DNA from: Methanoregulaceae archaeon
GTDB taxonomy: Archaea > Halobacteriota > Methanomicrobia > Methanomicrobiales > Methanospirillaceae
Assembly: GCA_015660965.1 (NCBI GenBank)
Contig: JACTVG010000001.1
Location: 186,001 to 250,000 of the forward strand
Length of the DNA stretch: 64,000 nucleotides
Reading direction: 5' to 3'
Below the pieces are notes generated by a model. It was not told the origin of the DNA, searched no databases, and worked only from the letters and a program-made list of their open reading frames with translations. Positions 27,218 through 35,288 of this stretch are shown in pieces (position 1 is the stretch's first letter; every line of letters starts with the position of its first letter). A program made the position numbers and the translations under genes.

Positions 27218-27237
27218 TGCCCCAACCCACAATAGTG

Positions 27238-27333
27238 CTTTTATAGGCTGCCCGTAAATGTATCTAGGAATACGGGATGCGTCCCGTAAAGGAATGTGGC
27301 TCATTTTTGAGCTGAACCTGAAGGTGAATTTAA
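27238..27333 (+). promoter_or_regulatory. Promoter and structured leader of rpl15e
   Basis: A TATA-like CTTTTATAGG (27238-27247) is followed by CCCGTA (27251-27256), TACGGG (27271-27276) and CCCGTA (27283-27288). The central copy can pair with either flanking copy, so the two hairpins exclude each other. The downstream one is ACGGGA-TGCG-TCCCGT. A second hairpin, GCTCA-TTTT-TGAGC (27299-27312), ends just before the Shine-Dalgarno AAGGTGA of rpl15e. Confidence 0.5.
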
Positions 27334-27924
27334 ATGGTTAAGTCGATGTATGCCTATGTCAGGGAGGCATGGAACAAACCTGACAAAAGTGACGTTGAAT
27401 CACTTCTCTGGGATAGGATGCAGGTGTGGCGTCGTGAGGGAAGTGTCGTCCGGATTGATCATCCAACTAGAATCGACCGTGCTCGTGCACTCGGATTCCG
27501 TGCAAAACAAGGGATTGCCGTAGCGCGCGTAAGGGTGCGCCGAGGTGGACGCAGGCGTTCGCGTTATATCCGAGCTCGACGTTCTGCTCGAATGGGTAAG
27601 AACCGAATAACTCCAGCGAAGAGTCTTCAACGTATCGCCGAAGAGCGCGCAGCAAAGCGTTTTCCCAATATGGAAGTTCTCAATTCCTACTGGGTTGGTC
27701 AAGATGGAAAACAAAAATTCTACGAGGTAATCCTTGTTGATGGCCATCACCCAGCGATAAAGAACGACCGGAAACTAGCGTGGGTCGGTAAAAATACTCA
27801 CCGTGGACGAGCCGAACGAGGTAAGACGGCCGCAGGACGAAGGGGTAGAGGTATGGGTGCTAGGGGCACCGGAACCGAAAAGACCCGCCCATCGATTCGC
27901 TCCCATGCAAATCAAGGCAAATAA
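27334..27924 (+). CDS. rpl15e: Large-subunit ribosomal protein L15e
   Basis: The 196-residue basic protein is part of the archaeal 50S subunit. It contains the family motifs [39 protein letters not shown] and the glycine/arginine-rich C-terminus [19 protein letters not shown]. It opens a cluster with the RNase P proteins and psmA. Confidence 0.97.
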   Translation: MVKSMYAYVREAWNKPDKSDVESLLWDRMQVWRREGSVVRIDHPTRIDRARALGFRAKQGIAVARVRVRRGGRRRSRYIRARRSARMGKNRITPAKSLQRIAEERAAKRFPNMEVLNSYWVGQDGKQKFYEVILVDGHHPAIKNDRKLAWVGKNTHRGRAERGKTAAGRRGRGMGARGTGTEKTRPSIRSHANQGK

Positions 27925-27954
27925 TCTTATCCTATTTTTGTGGAACAATTGTTG

Positions 27955-28596
27955 ATGAATTTCACCGATGCATGTGTCTTCCCTTATCCAACTGGCGATT
28001 CTTCAATCAGAAGGATGGCGATTGAAGCGTGCGATTTGGGTTTTGATAGTATAGTCGCTATTAACTCAACGAATTGCAAGTATGCTGGGATATCGGTGAT
28101 AAATGGGGTTTTCCTCAATGATACACCAGTACAGGACATAATATCCAAGGTTAAGCGTGCTAAAGTAACGGACAATCTAATCTTTGTAAAAACAAGGGAC
28201 AATAGGTTCAACCGGGCAGTCATAGGGATACGAGGTGTCCATATTTTATACGGACTTCATCTCACTGATGGGTATGCATTTGATCATGTTGTCGCTAAAA
28301 TGGCAGCCGATAGTGGAATTGCCATAGATCTCAACCTCTCACCTCTTATTAATGAACGAGGTCAGAGTCGGCAGCATGTTTTGAATAGATATATCGACGT
28401 TGTTAATTTATATCGCCGGTTTGAGTTTCCAATTGTTCTTTCAACTCATGCACACTCAGTTCTTGAGTTGCGATCTGTACGTGATTTTAGTGCTCTTGCC
28501 ACACTTTTCGGTTTTGATATTCAGGATGTCGAGAAGGCACTCGGAAATATCGGGAGGATAAAATCATTAGAATCTGCAGTCAGGGAGATTAAATGA
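27955..28596 (+). CDS. rnp3: RNase P protein component 3 (Rpp30)
   Basis: Rpp30 has a TIM-barrel-like PHP-type fold and, with Pop5, activates the RNase P RNA in tRNA 5' processing. The 213-residue protein has TDACVFPYPTG near the start, IDLNLSPLI and VLSTHAHSVLELRS. GTG at 27940 is in frame, but ATG at 27955 gives the usual N-terminus and is preferred. The stop overlaps the pop5 start by 4 bp. Confidence 0.9.
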   Translation: MNFTDACVFPYPTGDSSIRRMAIEACDLGFDSIVAINSTNCKYAGISVINGVFLNDTPVQDIISKVKRAKVTDNLIFVKTRDNRFNRAVIGIRGVHILYGLHLTDGYAFDHVVAKMAADSGIAIDLNLSPLINERGQSRQHVLNRYIDVVNLYRRFEFPIVLSTHAHSVLELRSVRDFSALATLFGFDIQDVEKALGNIGRIKSLESAVREIK

Positions 28597-29084
28597 CATC
28601 CCGACCACCTACATTACGTGAAAAACGGCGGTACGTGTTAGTTCAGATTGAGCCAGTTGGTATCCTATTAGATCAGAAAGAACTCTACTTCGCTGTATTG
28701 GAAGCAGTGACGTCACTCTGGGGTGATGCTGCTGGAGCTTTTGTCCATCCAGCAGTAGTTGCCATAGAGGGATCGTTTGCAGTCATACGTTGTAGGCGAG
28801 GTACGGAACGGGAACTTGCGATAGCACTTTCATGTATAACATCTTGCAGTGGTCAGCGAATAGTGTTACATACCGTTGCAACATCAGGTACTATAGAAAG
28901 CCTGCGCGAGAGAATGGCTTTGATGAAGATCTCTGATAATGAAGATGTTCAACCTGTTGAATGCGCATTTAAAGGACATTTATGCACTGTTTGTAAATGT
29001 ACAGGTCAGAAGATTGATGTGATTGAAAAGGGATTTAAAAATACAACACGATTCTTTTTGACAAAAGAGGATCTGGAGAATTAA
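28593..29084 (+). CDS. rnp2: RNase P protein component 2 (Pop5)
   Basis: The 163-residue protein matches Pop5: LREKRRYVLVQIEP at the start, FAVLEAVTSLWGDAAGA and the central IRCRRGTERELAIAL. Its C-terminal tail contains CTVCKCTG, an extra cysteine cluster not needed for the fold. It partners the Rpp30 encoded just upstream. Confidence 0.92.
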   Translation: MTSRPPTLREKRRYVLVQIEPVGILLDQKELYFAVLEAVTSLWGDAAGAFVHPAVVAIEGSFAVIRCRRGTERELAIALSCITSCSGQRIVLHTVATSGTIESLRERMALMKISDNEDVQPVECAFKGHLCTVCKCTGQKIDVIEKGFKNTTRFFLTKEDLEN

Positions 29085-29086
29085 TA

Positions 29087-29809
29087 ATGCAACCGCAATA
29101 TCAGATGGGATATGATAGGGCGATCACAGTCTTTTCGCCCGATGGAAGGCTCTACCAGGTTGAATACGCCCGAGAGGCTGTGAAACGTGGAACGACTGCG
29201 GTAGGGATCAAGGCAAAGGATGGCGTTATACTAATTGTCGATAAACGAGTGAGCTCGAAGCTGCTTGAACCTTTATCAATAGAGAAAATTTTCAAGATCG
29301 ATGACCATATCGGTGTGGCATCATCAGGGCTCGTTGGAGATGCTCGAGCTCTTGTTGATCGAGCACGAGTTGAGTGTCAAATCAACCGTGTAACATACGA
29401 CGAACCAATTGAAGTAGAGGCACTTGCTAAACGGCTTTGCGATCATATGCAGACCCTTACCCAGTATGGCGGTATTCGTCCATATGGAACGGCACTTCTT
29501 ATTGCCGGGATTTCAGATGGAGAGGGGCGACTTTTCGAAACGGATCCATCAGGGACTCTCCTCGAATACAAAGCGACGGGGATTGGTATCGGTCGACCTG
29601 CAGCGATGAAGGTTTTTGAAGAAGAATACAATCCTGCAATATCAATTAAAGATGCAATTTTACTTGGACTAAAGGCGCTGCACTCTGCCACTGAAGGTAA
29701 GTTTGACGTTGAAACAGTTGAAATTGGCGTGATTGAAAAGAAGAAACCCGTGTTTCGCAAAATGACAAAAGAGGAAGTCGCCGCATTCGTAGAGCAGTTC
29801 AAGCAGTGA
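29087..29809 (+). CDS. psmA: Proteasome alpha subunit
   Basis: Alpha subunits form the outer heptameric rings of the 20S proteasome and gate substrate entry. The 240-residue protein carries the N-terminal signature YDRAITVFSPDGRLYQVEYA followed by VKRGTTAVGI, as in archaeal PsmA. The gene starts 3 bp after pop5 and opens the part of the superoperon with sdo1. Confidence 0.97.
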   Translation: MQPQYQMGYDRAITVFSPDGRLYQVEYAREAVKRGTTAVGIKAKDGVILIVDKRVSSKLLEPLSIEKIFKIDDHIGVASSGLVGDARALVDRARVECQINRVTYDEPIEVEALAKRLCDHMQTLTQYGGIRPYGTALLIAGISDGEGRLFETDPSGTLLEYKATGIGIGRPAAMKVFEEEYNPAISIKDAILLGLKALHSATEGKFDVETVEIGVIEKKKPVFRKMTKEEVAAFVEQFKQ

Positions 29810-29815
29810 TCGATT

Positions 29816-30520
29816 ATGATCCCGCTCGAAAAGGCAGTAATTGCACGACTCGAAAGCTTTGGGGAACGATTTGAGCTCCTCGTTGATCCAAACCAAGCGG
29901 CAAAAGTTAGACAGGGGGAGAAAATCGATATTGAAGATGTTGTCGCAGCACTCAACGTCTTTTCGAATTCCTCGCGTGGTACGAGGGCATCGGATGAATC
30001 CCAAATGAAAGTTTTTCATACTACTGATTTTCCAACAGTTGCCACTAGAATTATTCAGAAAGGTGAAATTCACTTAACTGCCGATCAGCGTCGTCATATG
30101 ATTGAAGAAAAACATAAGCAGGTAGTTACTTTCATTGCCAGAAATTCCATTAACCCCCAAACTGGCCATCCTCATCCCCCTCAACGTATTGAGATGGCAA
30201 TGGAAGAGGCAAAAATTAACATAGATCCCTTCAAGCATCTCGATGAACTTGTGAAGGAAACTGTGAAGGCATTGCGTCCGATTCTTCCGATTCGTTTCGA
30301 AGAACTTCGGCTTGCTGTGAAAATCCCAGCTGATTATGCTGGTCGTGCCTTTGGGGACATTGCATCAGCATCCACGATTGAGACAGATGAATGGCAAAAG
30401 GACGGTTCATGGATTTGTGTTGTGCGAATTCCCGCGGGGATCCAGAATGAATTTTATGATCTGATCAACCGAATTTCAAAAGGCGAAGGTGTTGTTAAGA
30501 TCCTCAAACAACTATATTAA
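29816..30520 (+). CDS. sdo1: Ribosome assembly factor SBDS/Sdo1
   Basis: The 234-residue protein has the SBDS N-terminal domain (VIARLESFGERFELLVDP), the central helical domain with GHPHPPQRIEMAMEEAKI and the C-terminal ferredoxin-like domain. In eukaryotes SBDS releases eIF6 from 60S subunits, and archaeal homologues are thought to act similarly. In many archaea rrp4, rrp41 and rrp42 follow; here rpl37ae follows after 42 bp. Confidence 0.95.
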   Translation: MIPLEKAVIARLESFGERFELLVDPNQAAKVRQGEKIDIEDVVAALNVFSNSSRGTRASDESQMKVFHTTDFPTVATRIIQKGEIHLTADQRRHMIEEKHKQVVTFIARNSINPQTGHPHPPQRIEMAMEEAKINIDPFKHLDELVKETVKALRPILPIRFEELRLAVKIPADYAGRAFGDIASASTIETDEWQKDGSWICVVRIPAGIQNEFYDLINRISKGEGVVKILKQLY

Positions 30521-30562
30521 TCGTTAATACATAAAGTGTAAGACATATTGGTGGTTGTTTAC

Positions 30563-30862
30563 ATGTCAAGTTCGAATCAGACCGCAAAAGGAAAAGTGGT
30601 CGGAAGTGCTGGACGCTTTGGTTGCCGGTACGGTAGGTTCACTCGCAAACGTGTTACTGATCTCGAGAAGATTTCTCGAGCCTACCACAGTTGTCCGCAT
30701 TGTGATACTGTTGCAGTTCACAGAAAAGGGACTGGGATTTGGGAGTGCCGCAAGTGCGGTTATAAATTTGCTGGCGGTGCATACCAACCACAGACCCCAA
30801 CCATGCGTATAGCTATGCGCACAATCGATCGTACGCTTGAGCAAAATCAAAATGGTAAATAA
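30563..30862 (+). CDS. rpl37ae: Large-subunit ribosomal protein L37Ae
   Basis: The 99-residue zinc-ribbon ribosomal protein has KVVGSAGRFGCRYGRFTRKR, then CPHCD and CRKCGYKFAGGAY. ATG at 30563 fits the family N-terminus and has GGTGG about 8 nt upstream; the in-frame codons further upstream are not needed. It is followed by rpoP after 12 bp. Confidence 0.95.
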   Translation: MSSSNQTAKGKVVGSAGRFGCRYGRFTRKRVTDLEKISRAYHSCPHCDTVAVHRKGTGIWECRKCGYKFAGGAYQPQTPTMRIAMRTIDRTLEQNQNGK

Positions 30863-30874
30863 TCCGGATCTTTC

Positions 30875-31009
30875 ATGGTTAGTTCTTACAAATGTGCTAG
30901 GTGTAAGCAGAAAGTTGAGATCGATATAAATGTCAGATGTCCATATTGCGGACACCGCATTCTTTTTAAAGAACGGGGTGCTGCAATTAAAGAACTAAAA
31001 GCACGTTGA
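30875..31009 (+). CDS. rpoP: DNA-directed RNA polymerase subunit P (Rpb12-like)
   Basis: A 44-residue zinc-binding protein, [17 protein letters not shown], with a second Cys pair in [12 protein letters not shown] and the end LKAR. These are the family hallmarks of the smallest RNA polymerase subunit. It occupies its usual place after rpl37ae in the archaeal superoperon. Confidence 0.93.
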   Translation: MVSSYKCARCKQKVEIDINVRCPYCGHRILFKERGAAIKELKAR

Positions 31010-31092
31010 TCTGTTTCACCAACCACGTACTATTTTACCAATATATTTATCGCTTCTTTTTCTGAATCTTCAACAAGATTTCCGTGACATCG

Positions 31093-31329
31093 ATGCAACA
31101 TGAAGCGGTCTTCAAATTCACTTCACCACATGCTGTGGCAATCTATAATGCAATCCTTCCAGAACTTTCTGATGAGGTGAATCCTCGCTCGAAAGCATGT
31201 TGCGTGCTTGAAAGTGATGATTGCCTTGTTTTATCTGTTTCGGCTCAAGATACATCAGCGCTGCGAGCGGCACTCAACATGTATCTGAGGCTAATTAATG
31301 TCGCAGACGAAATGCAAGAACTTGTATAA
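31093..31329 (+). CDS. pcc1: KEOPS complex subunit Pcc1
   Basis: The 78-residue protein matches the Pcc1 family, the dimerisation subunit of the KEOPS complex that makes t6A37 in tRNA. It has an initial strand (HEAVFKFTSPH) and the ending ALRAALNMYLRLINVADEM. The ATG at 31093 has GTGA 5 nt upstream. Position between rpoP and prefoldin beta is the usual one in archaea. Confidence 0.85.
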   Translation: MQHEAVFKFTSPHAVAIYNAILPELSDEVNPRSKACCVLESDDCLVLSVSAQDTSALRAALNMYLRLINVADEMQELV

Positions 31330-31490
31330 TCATTTTTAGTCTTGTGATTAATGAGCCAGAGTTTGTGTTGGAGGGATTACCTATTTTTATGTCGGAACCA
31401 TACAATATACCTGAAAAGGGTTGAAACTAATAAAACCCAATTACGACAATATAATATCCCGAATAGTACCATTATTTGGAGTGTTTCATT

Positions 31491-31853
31491 ATGAACAATC
31501 TTTCACCTAAAGTTCAAAATCAAGTCGCGATGCTTCAACAAATGCAACAGCAACTTCAAGCGATCCTTTCGCAAAAAACGCAATACGAAATGGCGGTACG
31601 CGAAGCGAAACGAGCTCAAGAAGAGATCAAGGATCTTACCGACGATTCCACTATGTATATGAGCGTCGGAAGTGTCATGTTTCAGAAGAAAAAAGATGTT
31701 GTGAACACAAAGCTTACCGAAAAAATAGAGACGCTTGAACTGCGCATAAAATCGCTTGAAAAACAAGAAAAGCTGATACAGGGCAAATTTGAGCAGCTAC
31801 AGGGGCAGATCAAAGCTGCACTTGAGGGAAAAAGTGCACCAAACGCAGCGTAA
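31491..31853 (+). CDS. pfdB: Prefoldin beta subunit
   Basis: The 120-residue protein is a coiled-coil hairpin chaperone subunit. Long N- and C-terminal helices (QNQVAMLQQMQQQLQAILSQ and KSLEKQEKLIQGKFEQLQGQ) flank a beta turn with YMSVGSVMFQ. The ATG at 31491 follows GGAGTG. It ends the superoperon and is convergent with the LeuA/CimA-type gene. The 161 bp before it hold a probable separate promoter. Confidence 0.93.
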   Translation: MNNLSPKVQNQVAMLQQMQQQLQAILSQKTQYEMAVREAKRAQEEIKDLTDDSTMYMSVGSVMFQKKKDVVNTKLTEKIETLELRIKSLEKQEKLIQGKFEQLQGQIKAALEGKSAPNAA

Positions 31854-31861
31854 TTTGCTGC

Positions 31862-31902
31862 TATATAACTTTCTTTTTAAAATTTTTTTTAAAAATAAAT
31901 TA
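31862..31902. terminator. Bidirectional AT-rich terminator region
   Basis: The short space between convergent pfdB and the isopropylmalate-synthase-like gene contains TTCTTTTT, AATTTTTTTT and AAAAATAAATTATT. T-runs of this kind end archaeal transcripts on both strands. Confidence 0.55.
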
Positions 31903-33423
31903 TTATTTTCTATTGATCAGGTTAATTGCGTTAACAAGAGCCTCGACAGATGCAAGTACAATGTCATCACCTGTCCCACTCGCATCGAAAATCTTGCCGT
32001 GTTCATCCTCCACTGCAATAATTACATGGCACATTGCATCGGAACCTCCACTGATTGCCTCGATGTTAAATTCTTTTAATTGGATTCGTGAGGGGATTAC
32101 ACCAAGGATTGCATTGAGTGCTGCATCAACTGGACCATTGCCAACAGCAGAATAAATCCGTTCATTACCGTTGATTTTTGCCTTTACGCTTGCTGTTGGG
32201 ATAACATGGTTCCCTGTCATAATTGCAATGTCTTCTAATGCAAGGATTTTGTGATTCAGTTCGATCCCCATCGTGCCTTCAGCAATTTCGTAAAGATCGG
32301 CATCAGTTAAACGCTTACCTTTGCTGGCAATTGCCTTGACTTTCTCTACTATTGTATCTAATTGCGGGTCGGTAGGGATAATATGGGCTTCAACAAGCAT
32401 CTGTCTAACCGCATGCCTTCCTACATGTTTTCCAAGAGTTAGGCGCCGACGGTGTCCAACCATTTCCGGTGTCATAATGCCGGGTTCAAATGTCTCAGTA
32501 CATTTGATCACCCCGTGGGAATGAATACCACTCTCATGAGAGAATGCGTTATCGCCAACCACCGGTTGAGTCGGGGGGATCGTAATACCGGAAAAGCGAG
32601 AAACGAGACGCGAAGTTTCCACTAATCGTTCTTTTTTAATACCCGTCTTAATTCGATAAATTGACTCCATGATCATGACGGTCTGAGCGAGGTCGGCATT
32701 GCCAGCTCGTTCACCGAGCCCATTTATTGTTACTTGGACCTGGGAAGCGCCAGCTTCAACTGCACTGATTGTATTTGCAACTGCAAGTCCGAAGTCGTTG
32801 TGACAATGGACATCAATTGGACATTTGACTTCGCGATGAATCCGAGTGATTAGTTTCTTCATTCCGGATGGTGAGATTACACCAACAGTATCCGGCACAT
32901 TAATGATTGTTGCACCTGCATTTGCGGCCATCTGGAATACTTTAATAAGGTAATTCCAATCAGTACGTGTTGCGTCCATCGCCGAGAACATGCAAAGGTT
33001 GAGATGATCACGAACATACCGAATAATCTCATCAGAAATTGAGAGCACTTCCTCGCGTGTTTTGTTAATGGTATTGATCCGTTGAATGTCAGATGTCGGG
33101 ATGAAAACATGTACCATATCGACATCGCAATCTAGACAGGCATCAACATCCGCTTTTGTCATACGGGCGAGCCCGCATATTTTCGCCTCAAGACCCAGTT
33201 TTTTTACGGCACTTACCGTTTCTTTCTCAGCTTTAGATGATGCTGGGAAACCGGCTTCGATAGTATAAACGCCAATATCAGAGAGTTGGCGAGCGATCTC
33301 GAGTTTCTGTTCAAATTTGAATGCTATCCCCGGGGTTTGTTCTCCATCCCGGAGCGTGGTATCAAAAACAGTCACTTCTTCACGTGCTTGGCTATCGGTG
33401 AAGAAGACAATCTTTCGCAACAT
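31903..33423 (-). CDS. 2-Isopropylmalate synthase / (R)-citramalate synthase family
   Basis: The 506-residue enzyme condenses acetyl-CoA with a 2-oxoacid. The catalytic barrel has [15 protein letters not shown], the metal-binding HCHND and [17 protein letters not shown]-terminal regulatory (LeuA-allosteric) domain covers about 385-506. Methanogens carry LeuA, CimA and AksA paralogues. The length excludes short AksA, but sequence reading cannot separate leucine (LeuA) from isoleucine (CimA) function. A TATA-like TTTATATAA sits about 40 bp upstream on the minus strand. Confidence 0.88.
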   Translation of the reverse strand: MLRKIVFFTDSQAREEVTVFDTTLRDGEQTPGIAFKFEQKLEIARQLSDIGVYTIEAGFPASSKAEKETVSAVKKLGLEAKICGLARMTKADVDACLDCDVDMVHVFIPTSDIQRINTINKTREEVLSISDEIIRYVRDHLNLCMFSAMDATRTDWNYLIKVFQMAANAGATIINVPDTVGVISPSGMKKLITRIHREVKCPIDVHCHNDFGLAVANTISAVEAGASQVQVTINGLGERAGNADLAQTVMIMESIYRIKTGIKKERLVETSRLVSRFSGITIPPTQPVVGDNAFSHESGIHSHGVIKCTETFEPGIMTPEMVGHRRRLTLGKHVGRHAVRQMLVEAHIIPTDPQLDTIVEKVKAIASKGKRLTDADLYEIAEGTMGIELNHKILALEDIAIMTGNHVIPTASVKAKINGNERIYSAVGNGPVDAALNAILGVIPSRIQLKEFNIEAISGGSDAMCHVIIAVEDEHGKIFDASGTGDDIVLASVEALVNAINLINRK

Positions 33424-33555
33424 CCTTGCGAGTCATACCCCTCTATTTGCATCCAGATTATATAAAATAAACCGTGATTTTCGAAAAACGGACAAAATAT
33501 GGCGGTATAACGATACGTTTAATACGAGTTGTTCCCTATAGTATGAGCGCAGTGC

Positions 33556-33661
33556 CCCGCCTTAACTCAGCTTGGTAGAGTGCGCGGCTGTAGTATGGTT
33601 TACCGATTTAGGTAACTGCGCGGCTACCGCGATGTCCCCGGTTCGAATCCGGGAGGCGGGA
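33556..33661 (+). tRNA. tRNA-Tyr (anticodon GTA) with intron
   Basis: Acceptor arms CCCGCCT and AGGCGGG pair perfectly, with discriminator A and no CCA. The anticodon stem CGCGG/CCGCG (33583-33587 and 33627-33631) encloses CTGTAG before the intron and A after it, giving anticodon GTA. Total 106 nt, spliced length 74. The T-arm has GGTTCGAATCC. A TATA-like TTTAATA lies about 35-40 bp upstream. Confidence 0.93.
33594..33625 (+). other. tRNA-Tyr intron, 32 nt, between positions 37 and 38
   Basis: With cleavage after G37 and before A38, CTGT can pair with GCGG near the intron 3' end (two G-U pairs). This leaves three-base bulges AGT and CTA, which is the bulge-helix-bulge arrangement cut by the archaeal splicing endonuclease. 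The inner intron helix (TTTACC/GGTAA) is imperfect. The intron end TGCGCGGCT duplicates exon bases 33581-33589. Confidence 0.75.
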
Positions 33662-33675
33662 CATTTGTTTAATGA

Positions 33676-33748
33676 GCCCAGGTAGTGTAGTGGCCCATCA
33701 TGTTTGCCTGTCACGCAAACGACTCGGATTCGAATTCCGACCTGGGCG
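33676..33748 (+). tRNA. tRNA-Asp (anticodon GTC)
   Basis: Acceptor arms GCCCAGG and CCTGGGC pair perfectly, with discriminator G and no CCA. The stem TTTGC/GCAAA encloses CTGTCAC, anticodon GTC. Length 73 nt. It starts 14 bp after tRNA-Tyr, so the two are probably one transcript. Confidence 0.95.
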
Positions 33749-33760
33749 TTTTTATTATAA
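33749..33760 (+). terminator. T-rich terminator after tRNA-Asp
   Basis: TTTTTATTAT directly follows the tRNA-Asp gene and would end the tRNA-Tyr/tRNA-Asp transcript. Confidence 0.55.
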
Positions 33761-33769
33761 AAAGAAAAA

Positions 33770-34396
33770 TTATCTAATTTTATCTGCAGCTTTTTGTGCA
33801 AAATTTTTTAAAACTTCATAATCTGTCGTTGTGCCTTTCATTTCAATTTTTTCAAAAACATCCTTTTTTGTAAATATAACAGTGTAGATCTTTATTCCAT
33901 CTGGGTCATTAGAATCATTTGTTCGAAATGAGATAGTTTGATCTCCTACTTTTGGAAATGGCAACTCCACAACAGAAACAGAAGAGTTGGTCTTAGAGGT
34001 AATTTCGTTTTTCGTATTGTCGAAAATCAACGAGACACTGTTTAAAGGATAAACGCTGATTTGTTGGATAATACCCGTGATATCATAATTGTTAATGTTC
34101 ATCCTGTAGAACGCAACATAATACCCCTTTTTCCATCCTTCATCGCGTTCGAGTGTACTAACATCAGCATATGCAACATCATATCGGTCTTTAATAGTAT
34201 ATCCTGTTGGCAAATCGAAAAGTTGTAGTGCCATTTCAGAAGGTTCTAGCGTCGACATTTTGGTTATAGAGGTTGGTTGGGGAGAAGGTTGAGTAGAAGG
34301 ATACACTGACGTGTTCCCATTATCAAAAAAGGTACATCCCGTAGTAAAAATTATGAATATGAGCGTGATGAAGATGATTGAATACTCCCGTTTCAT
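33770..34396 (-). CDS. Lipoprotein, unknown function
   Basis: The 208-residue protein begins MKREYSIIFITLIFIIFTTG, a signal sequence ending in a TTGC lipobox-like site. A Ser/Thr/Pro linker (NTSVYPSTQPSPQPTS) follows. The remainder is a soluble domain with SEMALQLFDLPTGYTIKDRY, a pattern seen in several archaeal lipoproteins, but I do not recognise a named family. It would be exported and anchored to the cell surface. Confidence 0.75.
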   Translation of the reverse strand: MKREYSIIFITLIFIIFTTGCTFFDNGNTSVYPSTQPSPQPTSITKMSTLEPSEMALQLFDLPTGYTIKDRYDVAYADVSTLERDEGWKKGYYVAFYRMNINNYDITGIIQQISVYPLNSVSLIFDNTKNEITSKTNSSVSVVELPFPKVGDQTISFRTNDSNDPDGIKIYTVIFTKKDVFEKIEMKGTTTDYEVLKNFAQKAADKIR

Positions 34397-34514
34397 GAAA
34401 TCCTATGAGACTATACGTTATTGTATAAAATTAATTTATGTTGACTGAATCTCAAAAAAAAAAATTAAATTACATCGTAGATTTCAGCATTTTATTCCCA
34501 TAAATAAAAACACT

Positions 34515-34982
34515 TTAAGATTTCAATTCCTCATCCTCCTTCAACACTAAAGTTTCCCATCTCACATGTTTATCTTCCACTGCTTTTTGTATCAACCGTT
34601 GTTCCTTTGTGAGCTTACTTTTCCCTTTTTTTACTTCTAAAAATACAATGCTTACATTACCCGTTTTATCGTCTTTAATCTCCGTGTAACCATCAAAAAT
34701 AACAAAATCTATTGGGGATCCTATAAATCGTGCATCAGCGGGATTGAACGAAAAGTCTGGAAGGATAGGTGCTATTTGCTCAGCAATCTTTCCTTTCAAG
34801 GTGGATCGTGATCGGTTGACACTCTCTGTGCGGATTTTATCTGTATGATCGAGTTTCCAACGCTCATATTCGTTACGCCACCGATCTTCAGTTGTGTTTA
34901 TCCTTGATTGAAAGAGAAAATATGCGAAAATAAATCCAAGTATAAAAACAATAATTGCAATGATGAGATCTATAACATCCAT
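34515..34982 (-). CDS. Membrane-anchored Holliday-junction-resolvase-related nuclease
   Basis: The 155-residue protein has one N-terminal transmembrane helix (IIAIIVFILGFIFAYFLF), a charged helical linker, and a domain with LKGKIAEQIAPILP, DARFIGSPIDFVIFDGY and VFLEVKKGKSKLT. The E, D and E-x-K residues match a PD-(D/E)XK active site. It fits the archaeal family annotated as secreted endonucleases distantly related to Hjc. Substrate and topology are unproven. An inverted repeat overlaps its TATA-like box. Confidence 0.75.
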   Translation of the reverse strand: MDVIDLIIAIIVFILGFIFAYFLFQSRINTTEDRWRNEYERWKLDHTDKIRTESVNRSRSTLKGKIAEQIAPILPDFSFNPADARFIGSPIDFVIFDGYTEIKDDKTGNVSIVFLEVKKGKSKLTKEQRLIQKAVEDKHVRWETLVLKEDEELKS

Positions 34983-35288
34983 ATCGGATCATCTGCTTGT
35001 TTTATTTTTATAGCTGTTCTGTAAGAGCTATAACGAGTGTCAGTTTTTTTTTCCAATTCATTGTTAATACCTTGTTTTTTTAAGAACAATTTGTTATATC
35101 CGTAAAAGAAAAATTACAATATCTTTCCTAGCCTCCGCAAGATCCTCTTATAAAAAGTTACAGGACCTCAAGCTGCTATGGGAAAGCGTTGTGAAAGGGG
35201 AAATAAATATTATCATCAACAACTTCTCGATAACCATAAATACTTTTTTGCTTGATGATAAACCAGAGTAAAGAAAGAATGTGGTAGT
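34983..35288. other. Divergent intergenic region with two inverted repeats
   Basis: No coding frame is evident. TATAGCT (35009-35015) and AGCTATA (35026-35032) overlap a TATAAAAAT-type box on the minus strand before the nuclease gene. TTATCATCAA (35210-35219) and TTGATGATAA (35252-35261) are perfect 10-bp arms. They flank a TATA-like TAAATACTTTTTT before the plus-strand gene at 35289. Both look like possible operators. Confidence 0.5.

Noticed and set aside
27294-27341. 15-codon leader peptide overlapping the rpl15e start
   Set aside because: Its AAAGGA touches the ATG, which is too close for initiation; mentioned only within the leader finding.
31351-31494. 47-codon frame between pcc1 and pfdB
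   Set aside because: Composition does not look like a protein, the GTGAT ahead is only 2 nt from the ATG, and the region more likely holds the pfdB promoter.
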